This document shows, piece by piece, positions 1-5,900 of a DNA stretch of 9,251 bases. Origin of the DNA: Akkermansiaceae bacterium UBA5688 (lineage in GTDB: Bacteria; Verrucomicrobiota; Verrucomicrobiia; Verrucomicrobiales; Akkermansiaceae); contig DIHU01000206.1 of the NCBI GenBank assembly GCA_002420315.1, forward strand, positions 1 through 9,251. Direction: 5' to 3'. How positions within the stretch are numbered: the first letter of the stretch is position 1; the number at the start of each line of letters is the position of its first letter. The position numbers and the translations under genes are program-made. The notes beneath the pieces are model-generated. The model was not told where the DNA came from, did no database searches, and saw nothing but the letters and a program-made list of their open reading frames with translations.

Positions 1-690
1 GGTGGAATCAGTATCAAGCCATCGGCACGCATGGATGAGATGAAATATGACATGTCTGGTGGCGCAGCCGTGCTGGGAACCTTTCATGCGCTTGCGCGTT
101 TGAATCCTGATGTAGAGGTTCACGGTCTTGTCCCAACCTCGGAAAATATGCCTGATGCAAGTTCAGTGAAGCCAGGTGATGTCGTGACTGCGAGTAATGG
201 GCTTACGATTGAGGTTCTTAATACGGATGCCGAGGGGCGCCTGATTTTAGCTGACGCACTGGCATATGCTAAGAAAACGATCAAGCCGGATGCCATGATT
301 GATTTAGCGACTTTAACCGGGGCGGTGGTGGTAGCTCTTGGTCATGAATTGACTGGAGTAATGGGAAATAGCAAAACGATTTCAGATGAACTAGTGGCTT
401 CGGGGCAGACGACTGGTGAACTAGTCTGGCCGTTACCGATTATTGATTTTCATAAAGAAGATATGAAAGGCTCGGTTGGGGACTTGAAAAATATTGGAAG
501 TCCGTCAACAGGGGCAGGCTCATCTACTGCGGGTGCTTTTCTCTCAAACTTTGTAGGTGATGTTCCTTGGGCTCACCTAGATATAGCTGGGACTGCTTGG
601 GGGGCGGCGCGCCGAGATTATCAAGGCGGCCCTGTCGGAACCGGGGTTGGAGTCAGGCTTCTACTAGATTATTTAAAAAAACAGAAATAA
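1..690 (+). CDS. pepA: Leucyl aminopeptidase (peptidase family M17), C-terminal part, 5' end cut by window edge
   Basis: Cytosolic two-metal exopeptidase that removes N-terminal residues from peptides. The frame is open from base 1, and 229 residues precede the TAA stop. Visible family signatures are GGISIKPSARMDEMKYDM at residues 1-18 and NTDAEGR at residues 74-80. By comparison with bovine lens LAP, K6 matches catalytic K262, D17 matches metal ligand D273, D76 and E78 match D332 and E334, and R80 matches R336. The remaining two ligands, in the KGxxFD motif, should lie just left of the window. The C-terminal motifs NIG, STAGAFLSNF and WAHLDIAGTAW are also M17-like. About half of a usual 480-500 residue protein is present. 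The catalytic domain looks intact, with no frameshift. It converges on the EF-hand gene. The M17 assignment is very secure; pepA rather than another M17 paralog is likely. Confidence 0.96.
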   Translation, partial: GGISIKPSARMDEMKYDMSGGAAVLGTFHALARLNPDVEVHGLVPTSENMPDASSVKPGDVVTASNGLTIEVLNTDAEGRLILADALAYAKKTIKPDAMIDLATLTGAVVVALGHELTGVMGNSKTISDELVASGQTTGELVWPLPIIDFHKEDMKGSVGDLKNIGSPSTGAGSSTAGAFLSNFVGDVPWAHLDIAGTAWGAARRDYQGGPVGTGVGVRLLLDYLKKQK

Positions 691-715
691 GCTTTTAGAG
701 TTATGCAAAAGAATT

Positions 716-745
716 CCGCTAGTTCGCATTGATACGATCTAGCGG
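716..745 (-). terminator. Hairpin in the convergent pepA / EF-hand gap, probable terminator of the minus-strand gene
   Basis: CCGCTAG (716-722) pairs perfectly with CTAGCGG (739-745). After a single T/T mismatch, TCG (724-726) pairs with CGA (735-737), leaving an 8-nt loop. Read on the minus strand, the stem is followed by AATTCTTTT, a short T-rich tail. On the plus strand there is no T-run. The hairpin sits 20 bp past the EF-hand stop codon and 25 bp past the pepA stop, as expected for a terminator between convergent genes. The pairing is seen; the function is inferred. Confidence 0.45.
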
Positions 746-764
746 GGCATCGAAGTTGAAATTT

Positions 765-1328
765 TTAGCGACGAGCTGGTCTTTGCCCACCCTGTGGAGG
801 CTTTCCTTTTCCACCTTGCGGAGGCCCACCAGGCCCACTCTGAGGAGGCCCGCTGCGCTCCAGGTCTTTTTTTGATTCGAGTCCAGATTCCTCTTGGGAA
901 AGTTTTCCGTCGCGATCTTTGTCGAGAGCAGTCAATGACTTGATGGCGTTCGCGATTTCTTCTTTTGAAAGTTCTCCGTCTTCATTGGTGTCGAGAGCTT
1001 CCATCAGTGGGGACTTTTTTGGTTGAGGAGGGCGTGGCTGTTGCCCTTCTCCGTCTCGTTCTTTGCGGCGCTGGCGTCGGCTCTTCTTAGGTTCTTCGGG
1101 TTTTAATTCATCGGAACTAATCGCGTCGTCATTATTTTCGTCGAGTTTAAGAAGGGCTTTTGGAGCGCGTTTGATTTCCCCCGCTGAGAGTTTGCCATCT
1201 TCGTTCTTATCGAGAAGGGTCGTGAGGGGATCGGTCGGAGGAGGACCTCCGGGACCACCTGGGCCTTGGGCGGAAAGCATGAATGGGAAAGCAGAGATTA
1301 TGGTTACGATGAGCTTGGCTTGTTTCAT
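765..1328 (-). CDS. Secreted four-EF-hand calcium-binding protein with Gly/Pro-rich linkers
   Basis: The 187-residue product starts with an apparent signal peptide: K2 and K5, a hydrophobic stretch at 6-19, and likely cleavage after A20 in LSA-QG. Four canonical 12-residue EF-hand loops follow in two pairs: D40-E51, D63-E74, D113-E124 and D136-E147. Loops 1, 3 and 4 keep DxNxDG or DxDxDG and the Glu at position 12. Loop 2 has Asp instead of Gly at position 6. The pairs are separated by a highly charged segment (about 80-107, with a KKSRRQRRKER cluster). They are flanked by a GPGGPGGPPP stretch at 22-31 and a C-terminal tail rich in GPPQGG-like units (160-182). Proteins of this design are common in Verrucomicrobiota and Planctomycetota but mostly lack an assigned role. 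Calcium binding is well supported; the function is unknown. It begins 49 bp after crtO on the same strand, so it may be co-transcribed with the carotenoid genes. No ribosome binding site is evident. Confidence 0.88.
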   Translation of the reverse strand: MKQAKLIVTIISAFPFMLSAQGPGGPGGPPPTDPLTTLLDKNEDGKLSAGEIKRAPKALLKLDENNDDAISSDELKPEEPKKSRRQRRKERDGEGQQPRPPQPKKSPLMEALDTNEDGELSKEEIANAIKSLTALDKDRDGKLSQEESGLESKKDLERSGPPQSGPGGPPQGGKGKPPQGGQRPARR

Positions 1329-1350
1329 GACAGCGCGAATGTATCCGAAT

Positions 1351-1375
1351 GAGGATGAACCTTGGATGAATCCTC
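1351..1375 (-). repeat. Direct and inverted repeats between crtO and the EF-hand gene
   Basis: On the plus strand GGATGAA occurs at 1353-1359 and again at 1364-1370, 11 bp apart (about one helical turn). The same stretch is bounded by the inverted repeat GAGGAT (1351-1356) and ATCCTC (1370-1375). The block lies just after the crtO stop on the minus strand. It could be a weak hairpin, a binding site for a regulator of the EF-hand gene, or chance. Confidence 0.25.
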
Positions 1376-1377
1376 AA

Positions 1378-1842
1378 TTATAACTGTTTTATGAGGGCAG
1401 GGAGAAGACGCTGACGGGTGTGTCGAAGGTTGAGAAGGCAGGGAACGTTTGAGGCGAAAGCGTAAGCGATGATTACGAGGTTGGCTGGAAATGGATTCCA
1501 CGCAATAAAGCCGGTGATTAGGATCCACTGAATCCAATGGGAAAATTCGCCGCGGCGGGTTTCCAGAATAAACTTACGGAGGTAATCTGGCTCGGTAGAT
1601 TTAAGCTTTTTCTTCGGGAAGCCATCGAACCATGGTGCTCCATCTGGAAGTAGAGGCTTCCATCGGCGGATGAAGAGGTATTTTTCGTAAAATTTATTCG
1701 GCTTTGGTGCGACAGACGGGAGGCAACGGACGAAATGGTGGTCGCCGAATTGTTCGCAGAGCCAAGCGATCGCCAAGTGGACCGCGGGGATGCCAAGGCA
1801 GTTGAGCAAGGTGATGGTTAGGTTGGAAAATTCGAGCCACAT
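1378..1842 (-). CDS. crtO: Glycosyl-4,4'-diaponeurosporenoate acyltransferase-like protein (CrtO)
   Basis: A 154-residue membrane protein resembling staphylococcal CrtO (about 165 residues), which esterifies the sugar of the glycosyl C30 carotenoate with a fatty acid as the last step of staphyloxanthin synthesis. The family pattern is clear: an N-terminal hydrophobic segment (about 8-30), FYEKYLFIRRWKPLLPDG (51-68), the signature FILETRRGEFSHW (91-103) with candidate catalytic E94/R96/E99/H102, a hydrophobic pair at about 104-136, and NVPCLLNLRHTRQRL at 132-146. In S. aureus the last motif reads QRYNRPRL, so here YN is replaced by HT. Its ATG lies 9 bp after the crtQ stop, which indicates co-transcription. 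No Shine-Dalgarno is visible, so translation may be coupled to crtQ. The acyl donor and acceptor are inferred from the family and neighbours. This CrtO should not be confused with the carotenoid ketolase of the same name. Confidence 0.88.
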   Translation of the reverse strand: MWLEFSNLTITLLNCLGIPAVHLAIAWLCEQFGDHHFVRCLPSVAPKPNKFYEKYLFIRRWKPLLPDGAPWFDGFPKKKLKSTEPDYLRKFILETRRGEFSHWIQWILITGFIAWNPFPANLVIIAYAFASNVPCLLNLRHTRQRLLPALIKQL

Positions 1843-1851
1843 GGCGTGTTG

Positions 1852-2931
1852 TCAGTCGATGATGCGACCTTTCCAGGTCGCTTTAACGCCTTTCTTTTGA
1901 TCAAGGAGAGCCTTAAAAAAGAGGATTTGATAGAATAAGAGGGGGATCGGAAAAAGGAGAGCTGTTAAGATTGAGAAGTTTCCGGCGAGGCGAAAGCAAA
2001 AGAAGGAGAGAATACCGTAACAAAATGAGCACAAGAGAGTTGCTGATAGGAAAGCAGCATTTGCAAAGGGAATGAGTGTGAAGGCCACTATTAGCATCAT
2101 GCCTCCGGTGAGCCAGAGTGAGGTAGTGAGAAGCGCGCGCTTTGGGGATTGAGCGGCTCCGGCAAGGAAGCCCTTTTTCCAGCTGCTTGTGAGTTGAGCG
2201 AGGCCTTGGGGGAACATACGCATCTCGACTGCTCCTTTACCTAGATATAAATTCACGTCGTGTTTCTGGGCTTTGAGGCGTTGGGCGAATTGGAAGTTCT
2301 CTAGTATCTCATCTCTGACCGCTTCGTGGCCTCCGGCATTGTGGTAGTGGTCGCGGTGAATTAAGAGGACTTGGCCGAAGAGGGTGCCCTGAGAAGATGG
2401 GGTTGCTGCAAAGGTGTCGACGCCGGCAAGGGTGATGGTATTAAAAAAGGCGGAGAGCTGTTCGTAGGGCCTCTGGATTTTGTGGAAAGGGCAAATAGAA
2501 TGGATGGCATTAATTGAGGTAAGAGCTGCCAATTTAGCGAGTCCATTCTCAAGGAGGGTGATGTCGGCATCGAGGTAAAGATACCATTCACCAACCGCCG
2601 CAGCGGCTCCTTGTTGGCAAGCCCAAGTCTTGCCTTTCCAACCTACAGGCATTTCTTTTCCTGAAATAACCGTAGCTCCTAGCTCGCAGGCCATTTCGAC
2701 AGTTTGGTCAGTCGATTGATCGTCGATGACGAGGATCTCCAATGGTTGAATGGGTTGGCTGCGAATGGAGGTGAGAAGCTTAGTAATATTATGTTCTTCG
2801 TCCCGAGCTGGTATAATGATGGAAATTTTCCCAGCATTGGTGGTTTTTGAGGTGAGGTAGCGTGGACGGCAAAGAGAGAAGAGAATCGCGAAAGAAATCA
2901 GAAGTGCGATGACTGGAAGGGCGAGGAACAT
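1852..2931 (-). CDS. crtQ: 4,4'-diaponeurosporenoate glycosyltransferase-like GT2 enzyme (CrtQ)
   Basis: Membrane-anchored family 2 glycosyltransferase of 359 residues (S. aureus CrtQ is about 375) that would attach a sugar to the C30 carotenoic acid carboxyl as an ester. In order: N-terminal membrane anchor (about 2-20), nucleotide-sugar binding PARDEE (41-46) and DDQSTD (70-75), GWKGKTWACQQG (97-108), the metal-binding DAD (121-123), a GGHEAVRDEILENF region, SSWKKGFLAGA in the place of the GT2 QxxRW-like segment, and C-terminal membrane segments (about 266-342). It ends in VKATWKGRIID, close to the VKWKGR ending of S. aureus CrtQ. It starts 35 bp after the crtP stop and is followed 9 bp later by crtO, so crtP-crtQ-crtO look like one transcript. 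The sugar donor (glucose, xylose or other) cannot be told from the sequence. No good Shine-Dalgarno precedes the ATG. Confidence 0.92.
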   Translation of the reverse strand: MFLALPVIALLISFAILFSLCRPRYLTSKTTNAGKISIIIPARDEEHNITKLLTSIRSQPIQPLEILVIDDQSTDQTVEMACELGATVISGKEMPVGWKGKTWACQQGAAAAVGEWYLYLDADITLLENGLAKLAALTSINAIHSICPFHKIQRPYEQLSAFFNTITLAGVDTFAATPSSQGTLFGQVLLIHRDHYHNAGGHEAVRDEILENFQFAQRLKAQKHDVNLYLGKGAVEMRMFPQGLAQLTSSWKKGFLAGAAQSPKRALLTTSLWLTGGMMLIVAFTLIPFANAAFLSATLLCSFCYGILSFFCFRLAGNFSILTALLFPIPLLFYQILFFKALLDQKKGVKATWKGRIID

Positions 2932-2966
2932 TTATTTTCTAAGGTTTCACAAGTAGGATGCTTGTT

Positions 2967-4469
2967 TCACGAGAGAGGGTGGCGCGCGATAATACGGTCG
3001 GCGCATTTTTGCCCAGAGAGAATCACCATGGGCATTCCACCACCTGGATTAGTACTGCCACCAGTAAAGTAGAGGTTTTTATATTTAGAAGAAGTTTTGG
3101 GAGCCTTGAATCCATAGTTCCGCTTCCAGTCGGTAACAACTCCATAAATTGACCCGCGGTTAGAACGATACATCTTTTCGATATCGACTGGAGTGAGAAG
3201 ATCTTCGACGACGATGCTTTCCCTGAGTCCCTTAATGCCGCAGCGCTCCATTTTATCGAGGCAGCGTTCTTTTAGAGCGACGTAGTCTTCATGAGTGATA
3301 TTCGAACCCTCACGGAGTGGTGGGATATGGGGAAGAATTTTGATGTTGTCAGAACCGGTCGGGGCCTTTGTCGGATCAGTCCGGGTCGGGGCCACCACAT
3401 AGAGCGTCGGATCTTCCGGAAGTTCTTGTTTTTCGAAGACAGTCTTGAAGTGCTTGTGCTGGTTTTCAGAAAAGAAAAAGTTGTGGTGAGCCAACTGGGG
3501 GAAGGTCTTGTTTGTTCCGATATGGAGAACGATACCTGAGCAGGCGGGCGCGAATTTTTGGTCGAGTTTTTGGGTGAAGGCAAATGGCTCGTTCAAGAGT
3601 TTTTGGTAGGCCGGAATAACTTCCATGTTACTCACGATAACGTCCGCAGCATGAGAGGTGCCGTCGGCAAGATTGACCGCTGTCACTTTTTTTTCTTCTT
3701 TTGTGATACTCTGAACGTCGGCGTTGAGGTGAATGGTGATGTCCATTTCCCGCATTAATTTCCCAAGGCCGTTTGCGAGTTGATACATGCCACCGCGGAC
3801 ATACCAAAGACCGTAGTCGTATTGGATAATGGGCATCAAGTTCATGTAGCCGGGAGCTTGGAGAGCCGAGGACCCAACATACTTGATGAAGTATTCAAAA
3901 ATCATGCGGAGCTTAGGATCGCTCAGGCGCTTGGCAATGGATTCGGCCATCGTCGCGCGGTAGTCGATCTTACCACCTATGAGGCTGAACTTGTAGTGCT
4001 TGATAAACTCCCACAGACTATCGAGGCCCTTGTTGAAGTAGCCGTCGTTGACGACACCGAATTGCTTGCGTCCATAATCGAGGAAATCTTGGAGTTCAGC
4101 CCAATTCTTTTCAAGATCACCAGGGAGTTTCGCGAGCTCAGTTTTCATAAGCTCGTTTTCCTGATAAAGATCGATAAAAGGTCCTTTTTCGAAAAAGTTA
4201 CGCCAGTGGGGAGTAACGGCGTCGAGTTGGACGTAGTCTTCCATCCTTTTTCCGGCTCGCTCGAAGAGATCTCGAAAGAACTGAGGGAGGGTGAAAATCG
4301 AGGGCCCGAGGTCGAAGGTGAAGCCGTCTTTTTCGAAAAGGTTGAGTTTTCCTCCGATTTTCTCGTTCTTTTCAAAGACTTCGACTTGATAGCCGGCAGC
4401 TCGAAGTGAGATGGCAGCAGAAAGCCCGCCAAGGCCGGCGCCGATGACTGCAACTTTAGACGTCTTCAC
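2967..4469 (-). CDS. crtP: 4,4'-diaponeurosporene oxygenase / C30 carotenoid terminal oxidase (CrtP, CrtNb)
   Basis: FAD-dependent enzyme of the carotenoid desaturase family that oxidises the terminal methyl of a C30 carotenoid to the aldehyde. From the GTG start there are 500 residues (S. aureus CrtP about 497). The dinucleotide-binding VAVIGAGLGG is at 6-15, with ribose-binding E33. Stretches nearly identical to S. aureus CrtP include YFIKYVGSSALQAP, GLWYVRGGMYQLANGL, SNMEVIPAY, QLAHHNFFFSEN, ILPHIP, YRSNRG-IYGVV and the C-terminal GGSTNPGGGMPMVILSGQ (about 469-486). These separate it from CrtN. A TTG 12 codons upstream (4503-4505) is also in frame. I prefer GTG at 4467-4469 because the family begins only a few residues before the FAD motif and because the upstream TTGACA resembles a -35 box. 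Divergent from aldH; first gene of the crtP-crtQ-crtO run. Confidence 0.94.
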   Translation of the reverse strand: MKTSKVAVIGAGLGGLSAAISLRAAGYQVEVFEKNEKIGGKLNLFEKDGFTFDLGPSIFTLPQFFRDLFERAGKRMEDYVQLDAVTPHWRNFFEKGPFIDLYQENELMKTELAKLPGDLEKNWAELQDFLDYGRKQFGVVNDGYFNKGLDSLWEFIKHYKFSLIGGKIDYRATMAESIAKRLSDPKLRMIFEYFIKYVGSSALQAPGYMNLMPIIQYDYGLWYVRGGMYQLANGLGKLMREMDITIHLNADVQSITKEEKKVTAVNLADGTSHAADVIVSNMEVIPAYQKLLNEPFAFTQKLDQKFAPACSGIVLHIGTNKTFPQLAHHNFFFSENQHKHFKTVFEKQELPEDPTLYVVAPTRTDPTKAPTGSDNIKILPHIPPLREGSNITHEDYVALKERCLDKMERCGIKGLRESIVVEDLLTPVDIEKMYRSNRGSIYGVVTDWKRNYGFKAPKTSSKYKNLYFTGGSTNPGGGMPMVILSGQKCADRIIARHPLS

Positions 4470-4495
4470 TGATGGCCATCTTCGTTGGGAGTCTT

Positions 4496-4510
4496 CCCTT
4501 GTCAACAGGG
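4496..4510. promoter_or_regulatory. Palindromic core of the crtP/aldH divergent control region
   Basis: The two divergent genes are separated by only 64 bp (4470-4533). In it, CCCT and AGGG flank TGTCAAC. The minus strand reads TTGACA (4505 to 4500), a perfect sigma-70 -35 hexamer facing crtP. The plus strand reads TTGTCA (4499-4504) facing aldH, with TAGTTT 16 bp further on as a weak -10. The -10 partner for crtP is poor (AAGATG after 17 bp), so the promoter calls are tentative. Confidence 0.35.
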
Positions 4511-4533
4511 CGAAGCATTTTAGTTTGTAGGGG

Positions 4534-5892
4534 ATGTCTGACGGTATTCGGGAAGTTGTAGGGCGCGCGCGGAAGTTTTTTTGCTCGGGGGCTTTTCTCG
4601 GGTTGGATGATAGACGGGATGCCCTGGCGAAACTTGAGAAAGTATTACTTTCGAGGCGCGATGATCTTTTGGCTGCTTTGGCTGAGGACTTGGGAAAACC
4701 GGGGATGGAGGCATATCTTTCGGAGTATTATTTTTTGCTGCAGGAGTTGCGACTTGTTCGTAAAAAGATGAAAAAATGGCTGAGGCGGAGCCGGGTGGGT
4801 TCACCGGTTTATTTTTGGCCCTGCCGCAGTTGGATTGACCGCGAACCATTTGGGGTAGTCCTTGTGATCGCTCCTTGGAATTACCCCTTTCAGTTATCTC
4901 TTAGCCCAATTATCGCGGCGATTGCAGCTGGAAATACAGTGGTGTTGAAGCCTTCGGAATTAGCTCCGGCGAGTGAGCGGGTTTTATGTGAAATCATTGA
5001 GGAGGTTTTTGACCAGGGTGGGGCTGAAGTGGTCACGGGAGGAGCGGAGGTTGTGGAGGCTTTGCTGGAGGAGAAATTTGATTTCATCTTTTTTACGGGG
5101 AGTACCAAGGTGGGTCGGAAAGTGGCGATCAAGGCGGCTCAGTCTTTGACGCCGACTTTGATGGAGTTGGGTGGCAAGTGTCCTTGTCTGGTAGATGAAG
5201 GAGTAGACCTAAAGATTGCGGCGCGTCGGGCGCTTGCTGGAAAGTTTTTCAATGCAGGGCAGACCTGTTTCGCACCGGATTTTGTCGCGGTGAAAGAGAA
5301 GGTGAGGATTGATTTTGAGAGGGCGTGTGAGGAGGTTCTAAAAGAAATCCCCTGGTCGGAGGAGATGGCTGCGATGATTTCATCTGATCATTTAGAAAGG
5401 GTGAAGACCCTTTGCGAAGGTGAGGTGAAGACCTTCGGCGAGGATGATGAGGAGCGTTTTTTTCTGGCCCCTCGAATCATCCTAAATGCGGGCTGGGATC
5501 ACCCGGCGATGCAGGAAGAGATCTTCGGACCAGTCTTTCCGATCGTAGGGTTCACTGATCAGAATGAACTCGTGGGGCGTTTGGAGAAGATGGAAACTCC
5601 GCTGGCGGTTTATTGTTTCAGCAGGCAGGCAGATTTTACGAATGCGGTGACGAGGGCTTTGCCTTCGGGTTCGCTCTGTCTGAATGATACGATGAAGCAG
5701 TCTTCGCAACTACAGCTTCCGTTGGGGGGGGTAGGTCAGAGTGGATATGGGAGGTATCGGGGGAGATTTGGGGTTGAGTCTTTCAGCTACGAAAAGTCGG
5801 TGACAAAGCGCTTCTTTTTCGAAAAAGATTTTACTGAAATGTTACCCCCTTACAAGAAGGCCTACCGTTGGATCCGTAAATTCTTGAAGTAG
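4534..5892 (+). CDS. aldH: Aldehyde dehydrogenase (class 3 type), probable C30 carotenal dehydrogenase
   Basis: NAD(P)+-dependent aldehyde dehydrogenase of 452 residues, a length typical of the short class 3 type. Catalytic residues are present: APWNYPF with N116, FTGSTKVG with G189, MELGGK with general base E211, GQTC with nucleophile C245, and EEIFGP with E329 and F331 for cofactor binding. From its position between crtP and crtN I infer that it oxidises the 4,4'-diaponeurosporenal-type product of CrtP to the carboxylic acid used by CrtQ. In S. aureus this step is done by an unlinked aldH, while some Gram-negative C30 pathways keep an aldehyde dehydrogenase with the desaturase genes. The ATG at 4534 is the only good start, because an in-frame TAG lies at 4528. 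GGGG directly abuts the ATG, too close for normal Shine-Dalgarno pairing. The enzyme class is certain; the substrate is inferred. Confidence 0.93.
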   Translation: MSDGIREVVGRARKFFCSGAFLGLDDRRDALAKLEKVLLSRRDDLLAALAEDLGKPGMEAYLSEYYFLLQELRLVRKKMKKWLRRSRVGSPVYFWPCRSWIDREPFGVVLVIAPWNYPFQLSLSPIIAAIAAGNTVVLKPSELAPASERVLCEIIEEVFDQGGAEVVTGGAEVVEALLEEKFDFIFFTGSTKVGRKVAIKAAQSLTPTLMELGGKCPCLVDEGVDLKIAARRALAGKFFNAGQTCFAPDFVAVKEKVRIDFERACEEVLKEIPWSEEMAAMISSDHLERVKTLCEGEVKTFGEDDEERFFLAPRIILNAGWDHPAMQEEIFGPVFPIVGFTDQNELVGRLEKMETPLAVYCFSRQADFTNAVTRALPSGSLCLNDTMKQSSQLQLPLGGVGQSGYGRYRGRFGVESFSYEKSVTKRFFFEKDFTEMLPPYKKAYRWIRKFLK

Positions 5893-5900
5893 TTTACTTC
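5886..5900. terminator. Hairpin embracing both stop codons of convergent aldH and crtN
   Basis: GAAGTA (5886-5891) pairs perfectly with TACTTC (5895-5900) around a 3-nt loop. The aldH stop TAG (5890-5892) and the crtN stop TAA (complement of 5894-5896) both lie in the stem-loop, and only base 5893 separates the genes. Neither side has a convincing T-run right after the stem; a TTTT occurs at 5918-5921 on the plus strand. A bidirectional transcription-ending role is plausible but unproven. Confidence 0.3.

Noticed and set aside
1063..1383. Open frame of 106 codons on the plus strand opposite the EF-hand gene
   Set aside because: It is a mirror of the Gly/Pro- and charge-rich EF-hand coding sequence and runs over the intergenic gap. 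The EF-hand frame has clear repeated motifs.
3780..4409. Open frame of 209 codons on the plus strand opposite crtP
   Set aside because: It is antisense to conserved crtP motifs, has no recognisable domain, and its openness follows from crtP codon use.
4456..4479. 8-codon minus-strand ATG frame overlapping the crtP start
   Set aside because: Too short, no ribosome binding site, and in another frame within crtP.
4470..4505. crtP start at TTG 4505
   Set aside because: The added 12 residues have no counterpart in the family, no ribosome binding site precedes them, and the TTG is part of a TTGACA hexamer. It is kept as an alternative, not as the call.
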